A stretch of DNA of 64,000 nucleotides. Origin: Heliocidaris erythrogramma. Lineage: Eukaryota; Echinodermata; Echinoidea; Camarodonta; Echinometridae. The notes under the pieces are model-generated. The model saw only the letters and a list, made by a program, of their open reading frames with translations. It was not told the origin of the DNA and ran no database searches. Positions within the stretch are counted from its first letter, which is position 1. The number at the start of each line of letters is the position of its first letter. The stretch covers positions 30,021,410 through 30,085,409 of the forward strand of contig CM046873.1 in assembly GCA_025617745.1 (NCBI GenBank), written 5' to 3'. A program made the position numbers and the translations under genes. Positions 1 through 10,330 of the stretch are shown piece after piece.

Positions 1-232
1 TATTTCCGAAAATGAAAAAGGGTTCGTATTTCCGAAAATGAAAAAGGGTTCGTATTTCCGAAAATGAAAAAGGGTTCGTATTTCCGAAAATGAAATAGGG
101 TTCGTATTTCCGAAAATGAAAAAGGGTTCGTATTTCCGAAAATGAAAAAGGGTTCGTATTTCCGAAAATGAAATAGGGTTCGTATTTCCGAAAATGAAAA
201 AGGGTTCGTATTTCCGAAAATGAAAAAAGGTT
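1..232. repeat. 26-bp tandem repeat array, about nine copies
   Basis: About nine head-to-tail copies of a 26-bp unit (tatttccgaaaatgaaaaag plus ggttcg), differing at one or two positions such as aaaaagg versus aaatagg. The array is cut by the window edge, so its true length is unknown. The same unit recurs in the opposite orientation at 4734-5020, making an inverted pair of satellite blocks 4.5 kb apart. Confidence 0.95.
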
Positions 233-240
233 GTAAATCC

Positions 241-536
241 TACGGTGGCTGATTTCCGCCAAGGTTTTTTTTTCTTTGTTCAGTACGGAGTAATAACGCC
301 CTAAATTACGGCGATATTACTCCCTATTACGGCGTTATAACGCCCTAAATTACGGCGTAATAACGCCCTAAATTACGGCGTAATAACGCCCTATTACGGC
401 GTTATAACGCCCTATTACGGCGTTATAACGCCCTAAATTACGGCGTAATAACGCCCTATTACGGCGATATTACGCCCTATTACGGCGTTATAACGCCGTA
501 CTGAACAAAGAAAAAAAAAAGAAATCAGCCACCGTA
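241..536. mobile_element. Foldback/MITE-like element with palindromic internal repeats
   Basis: The ends are inverted copies of tacggtggctgatttc, followed inward by a T-rich tract and ttgttcagtacgg, mirrored as ccgtactgaacaa at 498-510. The interior is a run of units of about 22 bp built from ggcgtaataacgcc and ggcgttataacgcc, each itself a palindrome, so the whole element can fold into hairpins. A target duplication is not clear. No coding capacity is seen. Confidence 0.75.
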
Positions 537-650
537 AAATTCAGAGAATACGGCGTCAATCCGTATTTCTGATAGGGAGGAGGGGAAAGACGGCCAAGTG
601 TAAAGATATTCATTTCGTACTCAATAATCATAGCAATGATGATAACAATT

Positions 651-755
651 ATAATAAAATCCAGAGAAATAGCCATTATATTATCGTAATTCCTATCAAT
701 ATTATCATTATTATTATTATGATTATTATTATCATCATTTTTGTTATTTGAATAC
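651..755. repeat. ATT/ATG-rich simple sequence
   Basis: Degenerate trinucleotide sequence built from att, atg and ata. The Asn-rich reading frame on the minus strand here is only a translation of this simple repeat and is not called as a gene. Confidence 0.8.
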
Positions 756-760
756 ATGTT

Positions 761-1500
761 TCATTTCTCATAAAATGATATTACTTCGGTGATTAAAATA
801 CATACTGATGTATTGAAGAGAGTGAATGATCGGATTCCGGATTAAATTTGCTACAACGAAATTGGCTTGAAGTTATTTATATATAATGCATATACCGCTT
901 TGGAAAATGAGACACACCAAAGTTCCAAGTAGATCTTTACAAGCAGAAAATGGCCACGTAATGTTTTTGAAAGGGGGAGCTGATGCCTCTTGGCAGAATA
1001 TCATACTCCCCGTTTCTACAATTTGCAAGCGAGCGAAGCGAGTTAGAAAAAAACATAAAACCCTTTTTTTTATTGTAATGGAAATGCAATTTCGCCATCA
1101 AAAGACAAATATAGAACATGTAATAATGAGCCATGAATAATATTACTTAACCCTGCTGCCGAATATGGAATATTTGGGCACTTCACTCGCCCTTCATGGG
1201 CGTTCCCTGTCCCAAACTATTCCGTTTTCTAAATCTTACGCGCTATTGAGCAAGTAAACAAAAGGAGATATTGTCTATAGAATAATGATTTTTGAGTATC
1301 TTCCCGCCCACAGATAAGGATAGCCGACCATCTCGCTTCCCAAAATAAAAGGATGTTCGGGCACCACGCTGCTGGATTCCAGCGAGCCAAACATTGACAC
1401 TTTATTATCTTTAAGACATGTAAGATGTAATTACTTCGTCAACATTCAACATAAATTGTGATTAAAAAAGTATACTATGAAAAGTGTATACTAAAAATAA
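761..1500. other. No gene recognised
   Basis: AT-rich sequence without a convincing exon or ORF. Short hairpin-like words such as cgcccttcatgggcg at 1187-1201 look like fragments of old repeats. Nothing else can be supported. Confidence 0.5.
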
Positions 1501-1529
1501 GGTGGGGGCGTCCTGCATCCCTAGCCCTC

Positions 1530-1680
1530 AGAGCCATCTATTACAGAGTTTGGCCAACTCGGCTCCATGTAGGTAGCAATATGGCGCTTGTTGCTTTGTT
1601 AGGCAAGCACTAAACAAAGGAATATACGCCATGTTGTGCCCAAATAAACCGAGTTGGCCGAAGTCTGTAATATGGCTCTG
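1530..1680. mobile_element. Short palindromic MITE
   Basis: Inverted arms of about 33 bp: agccatctattacagagttt plus ggccaactcgg at the left and its imperfect complement (ccgagttggccgaagtctgt, then aatatggct) at the right. Weaker symmetry continues outward into the G-rich and C-rich flanks (1501-1530 and 1680-1707). No ORF, so non-autonomous. Confidence 0.7.
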
Positions 1681-1974
1681 TAGATGACTCTACAAGCCCT
1701 CCCCTCCGGTCCCCAAAACAACAACAGCAATAAAAACAACAACATAATTACAGAGAGTTCATAAAGGAGTCACTGCTATGTTTAATAAATAGCCTGGCAA
1801 GTAGCACAACATAATAACAAGCATATTATTGATACGTATAGGCTATAGGCCAATTATACGATCATGACAAGGGAAATAAAAGAAGCAATAGTAGAGTAAC
1901 CGGTGCAATATCTAAGTCTGGTCGCATAACTCCATCCAAAATGACATCGTCATCGTAATTCTGGGTAGTCCACT

Positions 1975-2190
1975 TCATAATAACAATTGTAATAATAATA
2001 ATAACAATAACAACAACAACAATAATATTATCGATAATAAAAATTATAATACTGATAATATTAGTAATAATAATAACAATGATAAAACAGATAATACTAC
2101 TACTCATAATAATGATAATAATGATAATTATAATAATAACAATAATAATAATACAAATAATACTAGTAATAATAATAAATAAATGAATAG
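1975..2190. repeat. AAT-type simple repeat
   Basis: Long degenerate (aat)n/(aac)n tract. The Ile-rich reverse-strand frame across it is an artefact of the repeat. Confidence 0.9.
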
Positions 2191-2233
2191 ATACCATAAA
2201 CAACCAAAGCCGAAGAAAGATGGATCGTAACAA

Positions 2234-3160
2234 GTTAAAAAAGGAGTCTTATCATCAGGCTGATATGATTATCATAAAAGGAAACAAAAGTAAAACCAAA
2301 CTATAATGCAAAATATCTTAAACAATTTATGCAGCAGGGCAGACTGAAATCATTGAGCATGTTTTATAACCTTGCAAAAGTATTAACATTTCTTAAAACA
2401 GATTAAAATCTTAAATTGTAGAGGTAAATGAATGAAATGCAGCAGAGTTTGCTGTAAGTAATGACCTTGCTTACACAACTATACAGCATTTTGTTTGCCG
2501 CATATCTGAAATGATCTATGACGCAGATAGTTTTCAAACACTTTACAATTCCAACAGAACTTTACAAAAGCCGTGCAGCAGCTACTTCTTAAGAAAACCA
2601 AATTCAAGAAAAGAAAGATAACAAGTGAGCAACAACAAAAATGTTAAAGCCACTGCTATGTAGCACACCGCATCTGAAGAATAAAAATAACTCTTTATAC
2701 TTGCATATTATGTGTAAGTATATAGGTCAGGTGCAATCGCTAATTGAATATAATGATAATGATTAAAAGCAACATACAACCAAATTTGAAGAATAGTGGA
2801 TCAAAATGTTAAGTTTTCTTTCAGTCGGGCTAAAATAATTATCATACAGGGAATAATCCTTACTATCTATGCCGCATAAATAGATTAAAATCATTGAACA
2901 TGTTCTTTAACTTTGGCAAAATACCATCATTTCTAAACATGGATGAAAATCTTTCATTTTATACAGCTGCTTACAGCATAATAAATTTGTACAGATTTTA
3001 ATGAGTTGCTTCATTTTACCGCACAGTCTGCGTTTTTAACAGTTACAACCGCTGACTTGAAGTTTGAAATAACTTTTACAAGCATAACGAATTACAAAAC
3101 ACTAAAAGACATTGACATTCAAGTGTTCATGGGCATGACACTAGAAATAGTCAATTTAAT
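2234..3160. other. No gene recognised
   Basis: AT-rich sequence with loosely repeated phrases: a similar passage (aaaatcattgaacatgttct) appears near 2346-2400 and again near 2886-2950, suggesting an old internal duplication of about 540 bp. No coding signal. Confidence 0.45.
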
Positions 3161-3166
3161 TTCGTA

Positions 3167-3319
3167 GTGCCTAAGCGGAAAGGTAAAATTGGAAATTCCT
3201 TTTATTTTAACGGTATTCTTTTCTGGAATTCCCTCCCAAATCATGTTAAGTCAGTTAAGAATTTTTTACATTTTAAAAGGGTATTGAAGCATCATCTGAA
3301 AAATGTGTCTACTCCATAA
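3167..3319 (+). pseudogene. LINE (non-LTR retrotransposon) ORF C-terminus, fragment
   Basis: A 50-codon frame ends in a stop at 3317-3319 and contains the block FWNSLP followed by a basic FKRVLKHHL-like stretch. This is the typical C-terminal tail of CR1/Jockey-like reverse transcriptase polyproteins. The frame is too short to be functional and no RT catalytic motif precedes it, so this is a 5'-truncated copy, the usual product of target-primed reverse transcription. The downstream 3' UTR ends in an (aaatc)n tail near 3700-3725, which fixes the orientation. Clade assignment is inference from the tail motif alone. Confidence 0.75.
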
Positions 3320-3725
3320 CTATATTTCTCCTCTCCTTTTTGTAGCTCAGATGGTTTTTTCCTATATTATATGACTTGTGTAACCAACGTTTATTATCGA
3401 TAGTTTCATTATGATTTTCTGTATATAGTTTTTTTCCGTTGAGTAAGTCTTGTTTTCACATTTATGTAATCTTCGCCTACTTTATAAAAATGTTATTATG
3501 TTTTATTTTGCTACTTTAGTACATTCTTATTACTTGTCGTACGTGTACGATAGTCTTGTAGCCGTACTAATGTGTTTTCTTAGTGTATTTTTTAATCAGT
3601 TATTTAGGTATAAGGACCCCATTGGAAATAAGCCATTTCGGCTTTCATGGGCTATCCTGTCATGGTACCTGGTTATGTTTGTATTGCAATATACCTGACG
3701 AATAAAATCAAAATCAAAATCAATC
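3320..3725 (+). mobile_element. LINE 3' UTR with (aaatc)n tail
   Basis: Non-coding sequence between the stop codon of the LINE fragment and a short tandem tail of aaaatc units (about 3702-3725). Such microsatellite tails in place of poly(A) mark the 3' end of CR1-group elements. Confidence 0.65.
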
Positions 3726-4170
3726 AAATCAGAGTAAAACAATCCTCATCGTAAAAAATAGAAATAAGGAATTACACATGGAGAAGAAAACATTCTGACC
3801 TAAATTAATGGCTTTTATCAACCAGTGCCCCGCCTTATAAGGAGTTGAAGCGATTTATTTGAAACAATCGCAAGTTAAAATCAATCGCAACTGTGTACTT
3901 AACATAGGCCTAGGCATAGGCGTACGAGAAGGGGGGCTGCTGCAGCCAACCCCCTCCCCCGGATTTTGAAAGTGCCGATATTCCGGCAACTCACACCTCA
4001 TATTCAGGGAGTGAGGTGCCCGAATATCCTCATATTCCAGTCATTATATGCCGAAATATGTTATTTTTATGATTTTTCACAACGGAAAGGCACAATTATT
4101 TTTGGTCGCTAGCTTCGCGCGCTCGTAAATTAAAAAAAAGGAAAGTTGCTATCATATTTTTTACAACAAA

Positions 4171-4235
4171 AAGGCCATAGGTGCCGTAACAGGGATCAAA
4201 CCCCCAACCTTCGCGTTTCCAGTCAACACACACAC
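4171..4235 (-). other. tRNA-like fragment (possible SINE head)
   Basis: Read on the minus strand, the sequence has a B-box-like core ggtttgatccc followed by an acceptor-like ttacggcacc. A matching A box and a full cloverleaf are not evident, so this is at best a degraded tRNA-derived piece, not a tRNA gene. Confidence 0.3.
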
Positions 4236-4455
4236 ATAAACACTTATTCGATTTTTCTAATCTCGTCCTCTTATTTTCGTCTCTTTTCTCTTCTCCTCTC
4301 CTCTTTTATAAACCTTCCCAGATTTGTGTCTCCATTTCATATTTTTATTCATTGCGGGGGTGGGGGAGGTGCTTTTCGTCGAAAAGAGATCCGCTTTTTG
4401 AAGATGGCAATTAAAACCATAATATCCTATCGTTACCCTAAATTTTCCCTTTAAC

Positions 4456-4702
4456 AGTGGCGTAGCTAGAGTCTAGCCATTGTGGGAGCACTGGCACCAT
4501 TGGAGGCACAAGTCTTTTGGAATAATCTTAAAGCTAATCTAAGACGCCGCTGGTGGAAGAGGGTTGGGGGGGGGGGTTGCCGGAAGGGGTCCAACCGTCT
4601 TCTTTCCTATTCCATTTTCTTTCTTTTTTTCTTATTTTTTCGCCATCCGATGAGGGAGGGGTGGGGGCTGCCCTCCCCCCCCCCGTTGCTACACCTCTGC
4701 TC
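4456..4702. mobile_element. MITE with cagtggcgtagcta-type ends
   Basis: The left end cagtggcgtagcta and the right end ttgctacacctctg are imperfect inverted complements enclosing 247 bp with G-rich and C-rich runs. Apparent reading frames through it are uninformative. Confidence 0.6.
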
Positions 4703-4733
4703 CTGATGAATTCGCCTTGTTTTACCAGGAATT

Positions 4734-5200
4734 ATGACCCTATTTCATTTTCGGAAATACGAACCCTATTTCATTTTCGGAAATACGAACCTTATTTTAC
4801 TTTCGGAAATACGAACCCTTTTTCATTTTCGGAAATACGAACCTTATTTTATTTTCGGAAATACGAACCTTTTTTCATTTTCGGAAATACGAACCTTATT
4901 TTATTTTCGGAAATACGAACCCCTTTTCATTTTCGGAAATACGAACCCTTTTTCATTTTCGGAAATACGAACCTTCGGAAATATGAACCCTATTTCATTT
5001 TCGGAATTATGAACCTTCGGATAAACGAACCTTCGGAATAACGAACCTTCGGAATAATGCAACAAATGTTCGGAATTACGAACCCTTTTTCATTTTCGGA
5101 ATTATGAACCCCCAGGCATGGGAAATTAGTGTTTCGGAAATACGAACCTTCGGAAATACGAACCTTCGGAAAAACGAACCTTCGGAAAAACGAGATGCCC
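4734..5200. repeat. Inverted 26-bp array decaying into a 16-bp array
   Basis: From 4734 to about 5020 there are about ten copies of the complement of the 26-bp unit at 1-232. From about 5005 to 5190 the repeat shortens to units of about 16 bp (gaaccttcggaaatac and variants), that is, the outer half of the longer unit. Because 26 is not a multiple of 3 and the unit lacks stops, long ORFs occur in more than one frame; none is called as a gene. Confidence 0.95.
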
Positions 5201-5225
5201 CCGTCTGGTGTGGGTCTGAATGGTG

Positions 5226-5293
5226 CGACCTCAGATCGGACGAGACCACCCGCTGAATTTAAGCATATCACTAAGCGGAGGAAAAGAAACTAA
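5226..5293 (+). rRNA. 28S rRNA 5' end, 68-bp fragment
   Basis: The stretch begins with cgacctcagatcggacgaga, continues through cccgctgaatttaagcatat and ends at agcggaggaaaagaaactaa, the conserved start of eukaryotic 28S rRNA. Homology stops right after gaaactaa, where real 28S would continue. In the paralogous place at about 39650-39680 the flanks are the same but the middle is unrelated. This is therefore a 28S piece embedded in a repeat, not a working rRNA gene. Confidence 0.9.
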
Positions 5294-5624
5294 TCGTAGC
5301 CTGTCGCTGTCTTAAGCAAGCTTTCGTGGCTTATCTGTTCGTAAAATACATTTTTCGGGACTTGTTACATAAAATATTTCACAACTTTGCCCAGCTTTAA
5401 TCTAACAGCTTAAACGAAAGATTTTTTTTTTTTGCTAGAAAGAGTGGCACTGAAATAGTTCAAAAACATATTTAGCCTAACTGTACTCCTCGCTACGTGC
5501 ACCTTAAAGCCTTAGCATGCTTGGAGTTGAGCCAAAAAAGGAGCGCCGTTCCAAACAATGAGGAAAATAATCATCAATTTATTTATAGAATGTACAAATA
5601 ATACCTTTAGGTAACAAAAGAGAG

Positions 5625-5756
5625 TCAGACAAAACCAATTTTTTTGTTAAAGCACCCCACTATGCAGCCATGTCCTTCTTTTCTTTGGCTGCGTACATCA
5701 ACAATAAGCCATAGAAGAAACAGAAATACAGTTATAGCCCGTTGGCTGAACTGCAT
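5625..5756 (-). CDS. Small ORF with signal-peptide-like start, 43 aa
   Basis: The frame starts at an ATG and encodes a short polar start, a hydrophobic stretch (residues 8-19, ITVFLFLLWLIV), a likely cleavage region after VRS, and a basic 20-residue remainder with a Cys pair spaced CxxxC (positions 31 and 35). The other repeat copy keeps the leader (from about 40140 downward) but has lost the stop and runs on to 39898. The third, partial copy near 47070 does not keep it. It lies in a repeat, no family is recognised, and it may be chance. Confidence 0.15.
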   Translation of the reverse strand: MQFSQRAITVFLFLLWLIVDVRSQRKEGHGCIVGCFNKKIGFV

Positions 5757-5971
5757 TCAGTTAGATAATGAGAAATAAAAATAACTATTTCAAACACGGT
5801 TAAGATGATGTAATTGTGATTGGTTCAAAGTGAATCCCAAAACTGTAGGCTACCATGAAGAAATTAAAAAAAAAAGTCCATGTAAATAGATGTAAAAAGA
5901 TGTAAAAAGAGTGTTGCAGAAACTTACCGTATTCATAAGCACGATAAATCAATAAATAGGAAATGTTGGCC

Positions 5972-6121
5972 TATAGAGGGCTCTAGCGGCGGCCACGTTG
6001 GAGGACATAACAATAAAAAGCTGTGCATTATGACTATGAAAAGCCATTGTTGTCAGTGTTTATTGCACATGTTTATATTGTTATGTCCTCCAGCATGGCT
6101 GCTGCTGGGAACCACTCTATA
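5972..6121. mobile_element. 150-bp palindromic MITE, copy 1
   Basis: The ends tatagaggg and its complement enclose inverted arms containing gttggaggacataacaat and attgttatgtcctccagc. The second copy is at 40326-40462 inside the paralogous unit, so it was present before the unit duplicated. Confidence 0.75.
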
Positions 6122-7219
6122 CCGAAATGGGTTCAGATCATGGTTCAGATTAAGGATATATATACTGATTACGCAGAGCCCCTAGGAACATCATAGTGTT
6201 TTGGGCCATGAATGAATGATTGGCTTATAGACATGCTATTAAGAACTACGACATATTGTGGATTCCACGTCCAAATTTGTGTACCTTATTAATAAAACTT
6301 TGATTTAAAAATGTAGGCCTACACCATATATTATTTTCAATGACGCTGTTATGCAAATCCATAATTAATGAATCAAGTAATTAAAGATATAAGTTTTCGG
6401 TTTTGTCTTCATTAGTTTGAGGACGTTCCACAGTTAAAGTCAAATACATGTCATTTTCACCAAACTTTGCATGCAGTTACTTTGGTCCATAAGATGCCCA
6501 AATACGCATAGAAAAATATAGGCCGATGTGCTTACTTTTTTTCTATGGGACACTGAACTGTGCCATGAATGGGTGTCAGGCAGAATGACGTCATCGCGGT
6601 GTTTTGGGCCATTGATTGGCTTCAGAATTCCCAATGTTTGTTTGATTTGTTTGTTTGAATTTATTTTCTTATGCAATCATATTAGAGCATACAATAATAG
6701 GGAAAATGTAACAATGCATTCACATAAAAAGGAAAAGAACATAACGTGATCAAAATATACATATTTATAGTAATATAATTACATTTCAGTTTATAAATTA
6801 TTCAACGCATTGAAGTTCAGAGAGCAGAAGACGGACTGCCATAGCAAACATAAGTTTGAAAAAATGACAGCGGAAATAAATCAGTGTAATATACGTGATA
6901 GCAGAATGGAGGTCAAATAAATAAGGAAATTAGTCAGACGAAATATACACATATCTAAAAATTTTTATAGTGTGAAAACGTGAAGAGTGTGACATGAATG
7001 AAAGTGATAAAATGAGGATGAAAATGAAAAAAATGAAAATGATGTCTGTAGATGAATAACGTGTTGATGAAATGTATCAGTCAGGACTTCAGTGAATTTG
7101 GTAACTAAAGATCATTTGATTTATCAGAACACGGACTATTGATTTAAAATGTGGTTTAACCTTTGTAACTAATTTGAACTATTATACTCTAATAGCAAAC
7201 TTGTTTTAACTTGAGCTTT
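6122..7219. other. Repeat-unit sequence without a gene
   Basis: AT-rich, matched at 40463-41560. Short ORFs here are not conserved as proteins between the two copies. No further structure is recognised. Confidence 0.5.
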
Positions 7220-8153
7220 AAAGTAGAACACTAATGATTTTAAATATTGGCTTAATACTTATTATTGCATAGATGGCATAAATTAAACAAGGTTATCCAA
7301 ATTTAAAGCTTGGAAACATTTGAATTAATGATTATTATCAATTATAAAACGGTAAAATACAGCCCCCGATATAGCAGCCGAAAAGCTCCTTGAACGCTGC
7401 TGAGATGTGTGACGACACAAGAGGGGCGAGTCCTGTCTAAGCAGACGATGTCCCATAACATTATACACATTTTTCAGTGCCTGTTTTGTCATCTCCTCTT
7501 CACTTATTTCTCTTACTTGACTAGCGTCAGTCTTAATGTTAGTCTGTTGCCTCACTCTTAACTTCGTGTATGGTATTATTTTGATGAAAAATGCAGCGTT
7601 AAAAAAATAAAGGAATCAGTCACTTGTAAACAATAAGACGCCATTGTATTTTCAGCTGCTTGCACCGCGGCATGTTCGGCGTTTCAAGAGGGAACGAATA
7701 CCATCCAGCTATTATTCGCAGGGCTTTTCAATTTGAAAATGGGGTTTATTTCATTGATCATTGACCCTTCTCCTGTGTATTTACAATCAAACGGTTTTAG
7801 TTATCAGAATCAGTTCACTTTCCCTTTTAGAATGGTGTGAAATAAGGTCATGTTTAAATGTACCAAACTCTTTATAATTTGATAAATAATTGCATTGCAA
7901 TTACGTTCATTCATTATAGGACGTCGTCTGCTTAAGCAGGATCGATCCCTCGTATGACGACATCAAAACATCGCTATATTTCTGGCGAATCCTCGGATAT
8001 TCCACATGCTGAGAAGAGCTTTTATTTATGTTGTTTTTATAATCATCATATACGCAGTTGACATAAAACTTATACGATTGCCATCTGTAAGCTTCCCAAT
8101 TTCTAGTGATACATTAATTGCCATATTTGTGATTTTCTTGAGTGTTCTACTTT
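7220..8153 (+). mobile_element. TT-site element, copy 1 (934 bp)
   Basis: Inverted ends aaagtagaacact and agtgttctacttt. Removing exactly this interval leaves gagctttaaatgc, which is the sequence of the uninterrupted paralogue at about 41551-41564, so the boundaries are supported by an empty site. An internal inverted pair (7411-7453 and 7919-7961) can form a long stem. A 76-codon minus-strand frame (7325-7555) is conserved in the sister copy but resembles no transposase, so the element appears non-autonomous. Confidence 0.85.
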
Positions 8154-9270
8154 AAATGCAAAAAGACTGACAAGATTTTATAGAGTTTGGAAGTGAATTC
8201 CACAAATCTGGGCCATGGTGTCGGATTGTCTTATGTGCAATAAATAGCCTAAGATTTACCAAATGATTTAGGGAGTTACTGGTGGGATATGAGTGAACAT
8301 TCGTCTTAAGTGTGAAGAAGTGATTAAATGTGTCCGGTAATAGGTTATTTCTGTATTTGAACATAAAAGTAAGGATATTTTTAATTTGCGTTTAAATGTA
8401 TACAGTAAGCCGGTGTTAGTTAAGTCGGGGAGGTCATTCCACAGTTTTAGTCCTGTAAATATAATTGTATTGTGTGCAAAAGCTTTTCAAGTGGAAGATA
8501 ATAAGAATGGCTTTGTCTGGTTGGATAGGAGTGATGTGAATAATCAATAGCAAACATAGAAGATACAGGGTTCGGAAGTTCATGCTTTGTGAGTTGAAAC
8601 AGGAATTATATGTAAATAGTTCCTGAATCTTCAGTTCTTAAGAATGTTACACGAGGGGAATAGTGGGGTTGTGTGGGTATGATAAAATTGTATTATTGAG
8701 TATTCTAATGGCCTGTTTTTGTTCGAGTAAAAGTTGATTGAAAAGGGATTTACCACTATCCCTCCATGCAAGGATTCCACAGTTTTAAGTATGGTAGGAA
8801 TAGTGTACACTTTAAAGAAAGTAAGACATTGGTACTAGGGAATGACGCTTTAAGTTGCCAATGACTCCTGTATTTCTCGATATGAGTTTACTGATGTTAT
8901 TTTTTTAGTTTTCCAAGTTAATTTGTTGTCGACGTATATTCCTAAGAATTTGGTTGTTTCAACTTGAACAGGAGTTGTGTCGTTTCATAAAAATCGTGCT
9001 GGTAGATGTTCAATTAATTTGCTTATTAAATGAAGTTTGAGTTGTTTATATTACTTGACAGTTTGTTTGCTTGGACCCAGTTTAATACAAAGTTTAATTC
9101 GTAATTTACAGTATTCGGGAAGATTTGGGGATTACGATTTGAGAGAAAAATGTTGGCTATCAGAAAATAAAAGAGAAGAAAGATTATTACATCAATTTTG
9201 AAAATCATTGATGTAGAGTATAAATAACAGTGGACCAAGTAATGATCCATGCGGCACTCCGCAGACACTT
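8154..9270 (-). pseudogene. CR1/Jockey-like LINE reverse transcriptase, decayed
   Basis: On the minus strand near 9197-9263 lies CGVPHGSLLGPLLFILYIND, the conserved region just before the catalytic YxDD block of non-LTR reverse transcriptases. Further on come NIFLSNRNPQ and VLNWVQANKL-type stretches, and finally the C-terminal GPDLWNSLPNSIK block at about 8160-8215. Stops and frameshifts separate these pieces and no intact ORF remains. A parallel copy lies at 41561-42690. The 785 bp at 8323-9107 appear identical between the two copies. Confidence 0.8.
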
Positions 9271-9878
9271 TATCGCAATAAGTAGTTGTGGATTGTTTCC
9301 AAAATCGCTATTTAAGACAAGTCACATTTCCCGAAAACAGCCCCTGAATTCCACTTCAAATTACCCCAAAATTAACAAGTAAACTTGAATGATTATATGG
9401 TGTTTTATTATAAAAAGCACCCTGATGTCGTCCATTTTGAAAGATGACCACCACGGCTCCCAGAGGTGGAATGTGAAATGTTTCATTAACCACATGTATA
9501 ATGAATTAAGCTAACTACATGCATGTGCCAAGTTGGCGCTTTTTGTATTCCACACTAGAATGGCAGTACTGCTTTAAACGTAGTTTATATCCGTGGATAT
9601 CAAATTATCTAAACATTGTAAAGTCAACCAAAATATCTCAATTTCCTCACTTCAGATATATTCAAGCTTTAAGCTTTCATAAATATAATGAAACATTCAC
9701 GGCGTTAGATCTAAGGTATTATCAGACTTGTGCGAATCGATAAAGAGAAAATGTTTCGCATTGAAGAATATTAAAGTCTTGCATTCTGCCCAAGTTGTAG
9801 TTGCGGCCAAAAAATAGGAGGATGAATCCCCTCCCGGCCACATTTATCCAATCGGAAAGCGATCAGTTTTTCGTCCAT

Positions 9879-9903
9879 GGGGGGGGGGGGGGGGGGGGGG
9901 GGG
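9879..9903. repeat. Poly(G) run, 25 bp
   Basis: Uninterrupted G tract. The paralogue at about 43305-43320 has a shorter run. Exact length may be a sequencing or polymerase-slippage effect. Confidence 0.9.
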
Positions 9904-10137
9904 ATGCAAAAATCACCAACGTATTTGAAGAAATCGACTTTCGTAAGTTTCGTAATTCGCTTCATGGTTATGTTGGCTACACTTGAGGTTTTATGGTTGT
10001 TAAAAACTTTGCCATAACATTCTTAGAAATAACACTGACCCCCCTCCGCAGATGCATCTGACTTAGAATGAAACTGCTTTCTCTTTAATTAAAATATGTT
10101 GTGTCGGGGCTGGAGTATTTTCTAATATCCTAACACT

Positions 10138-10330
10138 CATTTTCTCTCTCTTTATAACTCCCTTTATTCCTCTTCTGTCTCTTTTTTAAAATCAATCTCT
10201 TCAACTCTCTTATCCTTCACGTCTATCCCCTATTCTTTCTCTCCCATTCTGCCTCTCTCGACCTGTCTCTTCATTTATCTCTCGCTATTTCTTGCTCTTT
10301 TTCATATCAATCTTTTCCCCTTTTCATTAC
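10138..10330. repeat. Pyrimidine-rich tract
   Basis: Long CT-rich strand asymmetry (tctctctc and tccttc words) shared with 43553-43750. No coding signal. Confidence 0.7.

Noticed and set aside
1862..2233. 123-codon Ile-rich minus-strand ORF
   Set aside because: Translation of an (aat)n simple repeat.
4553..5041. 162-codon and 92-codon plus-strand ORFs with FRKYEP / FGNTN repeats
   Set aside because: They are translations of the 26-bp satellite. The unit has no stop and is not a multiple of three, so more than one frame stays open across the array.
7220..8153. TT-site family as piggyBac-like with a TTAA duplication
   Set aside because: Three copies could be read that way, but the 43752 copy has the target cctttt|catt, shown by its empty site, with no TTAA.
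9771..9986. ORFs on both strands through the poly(G) run
   Set aside because: They depend on homopolymer length and differ in the paralogous copy.
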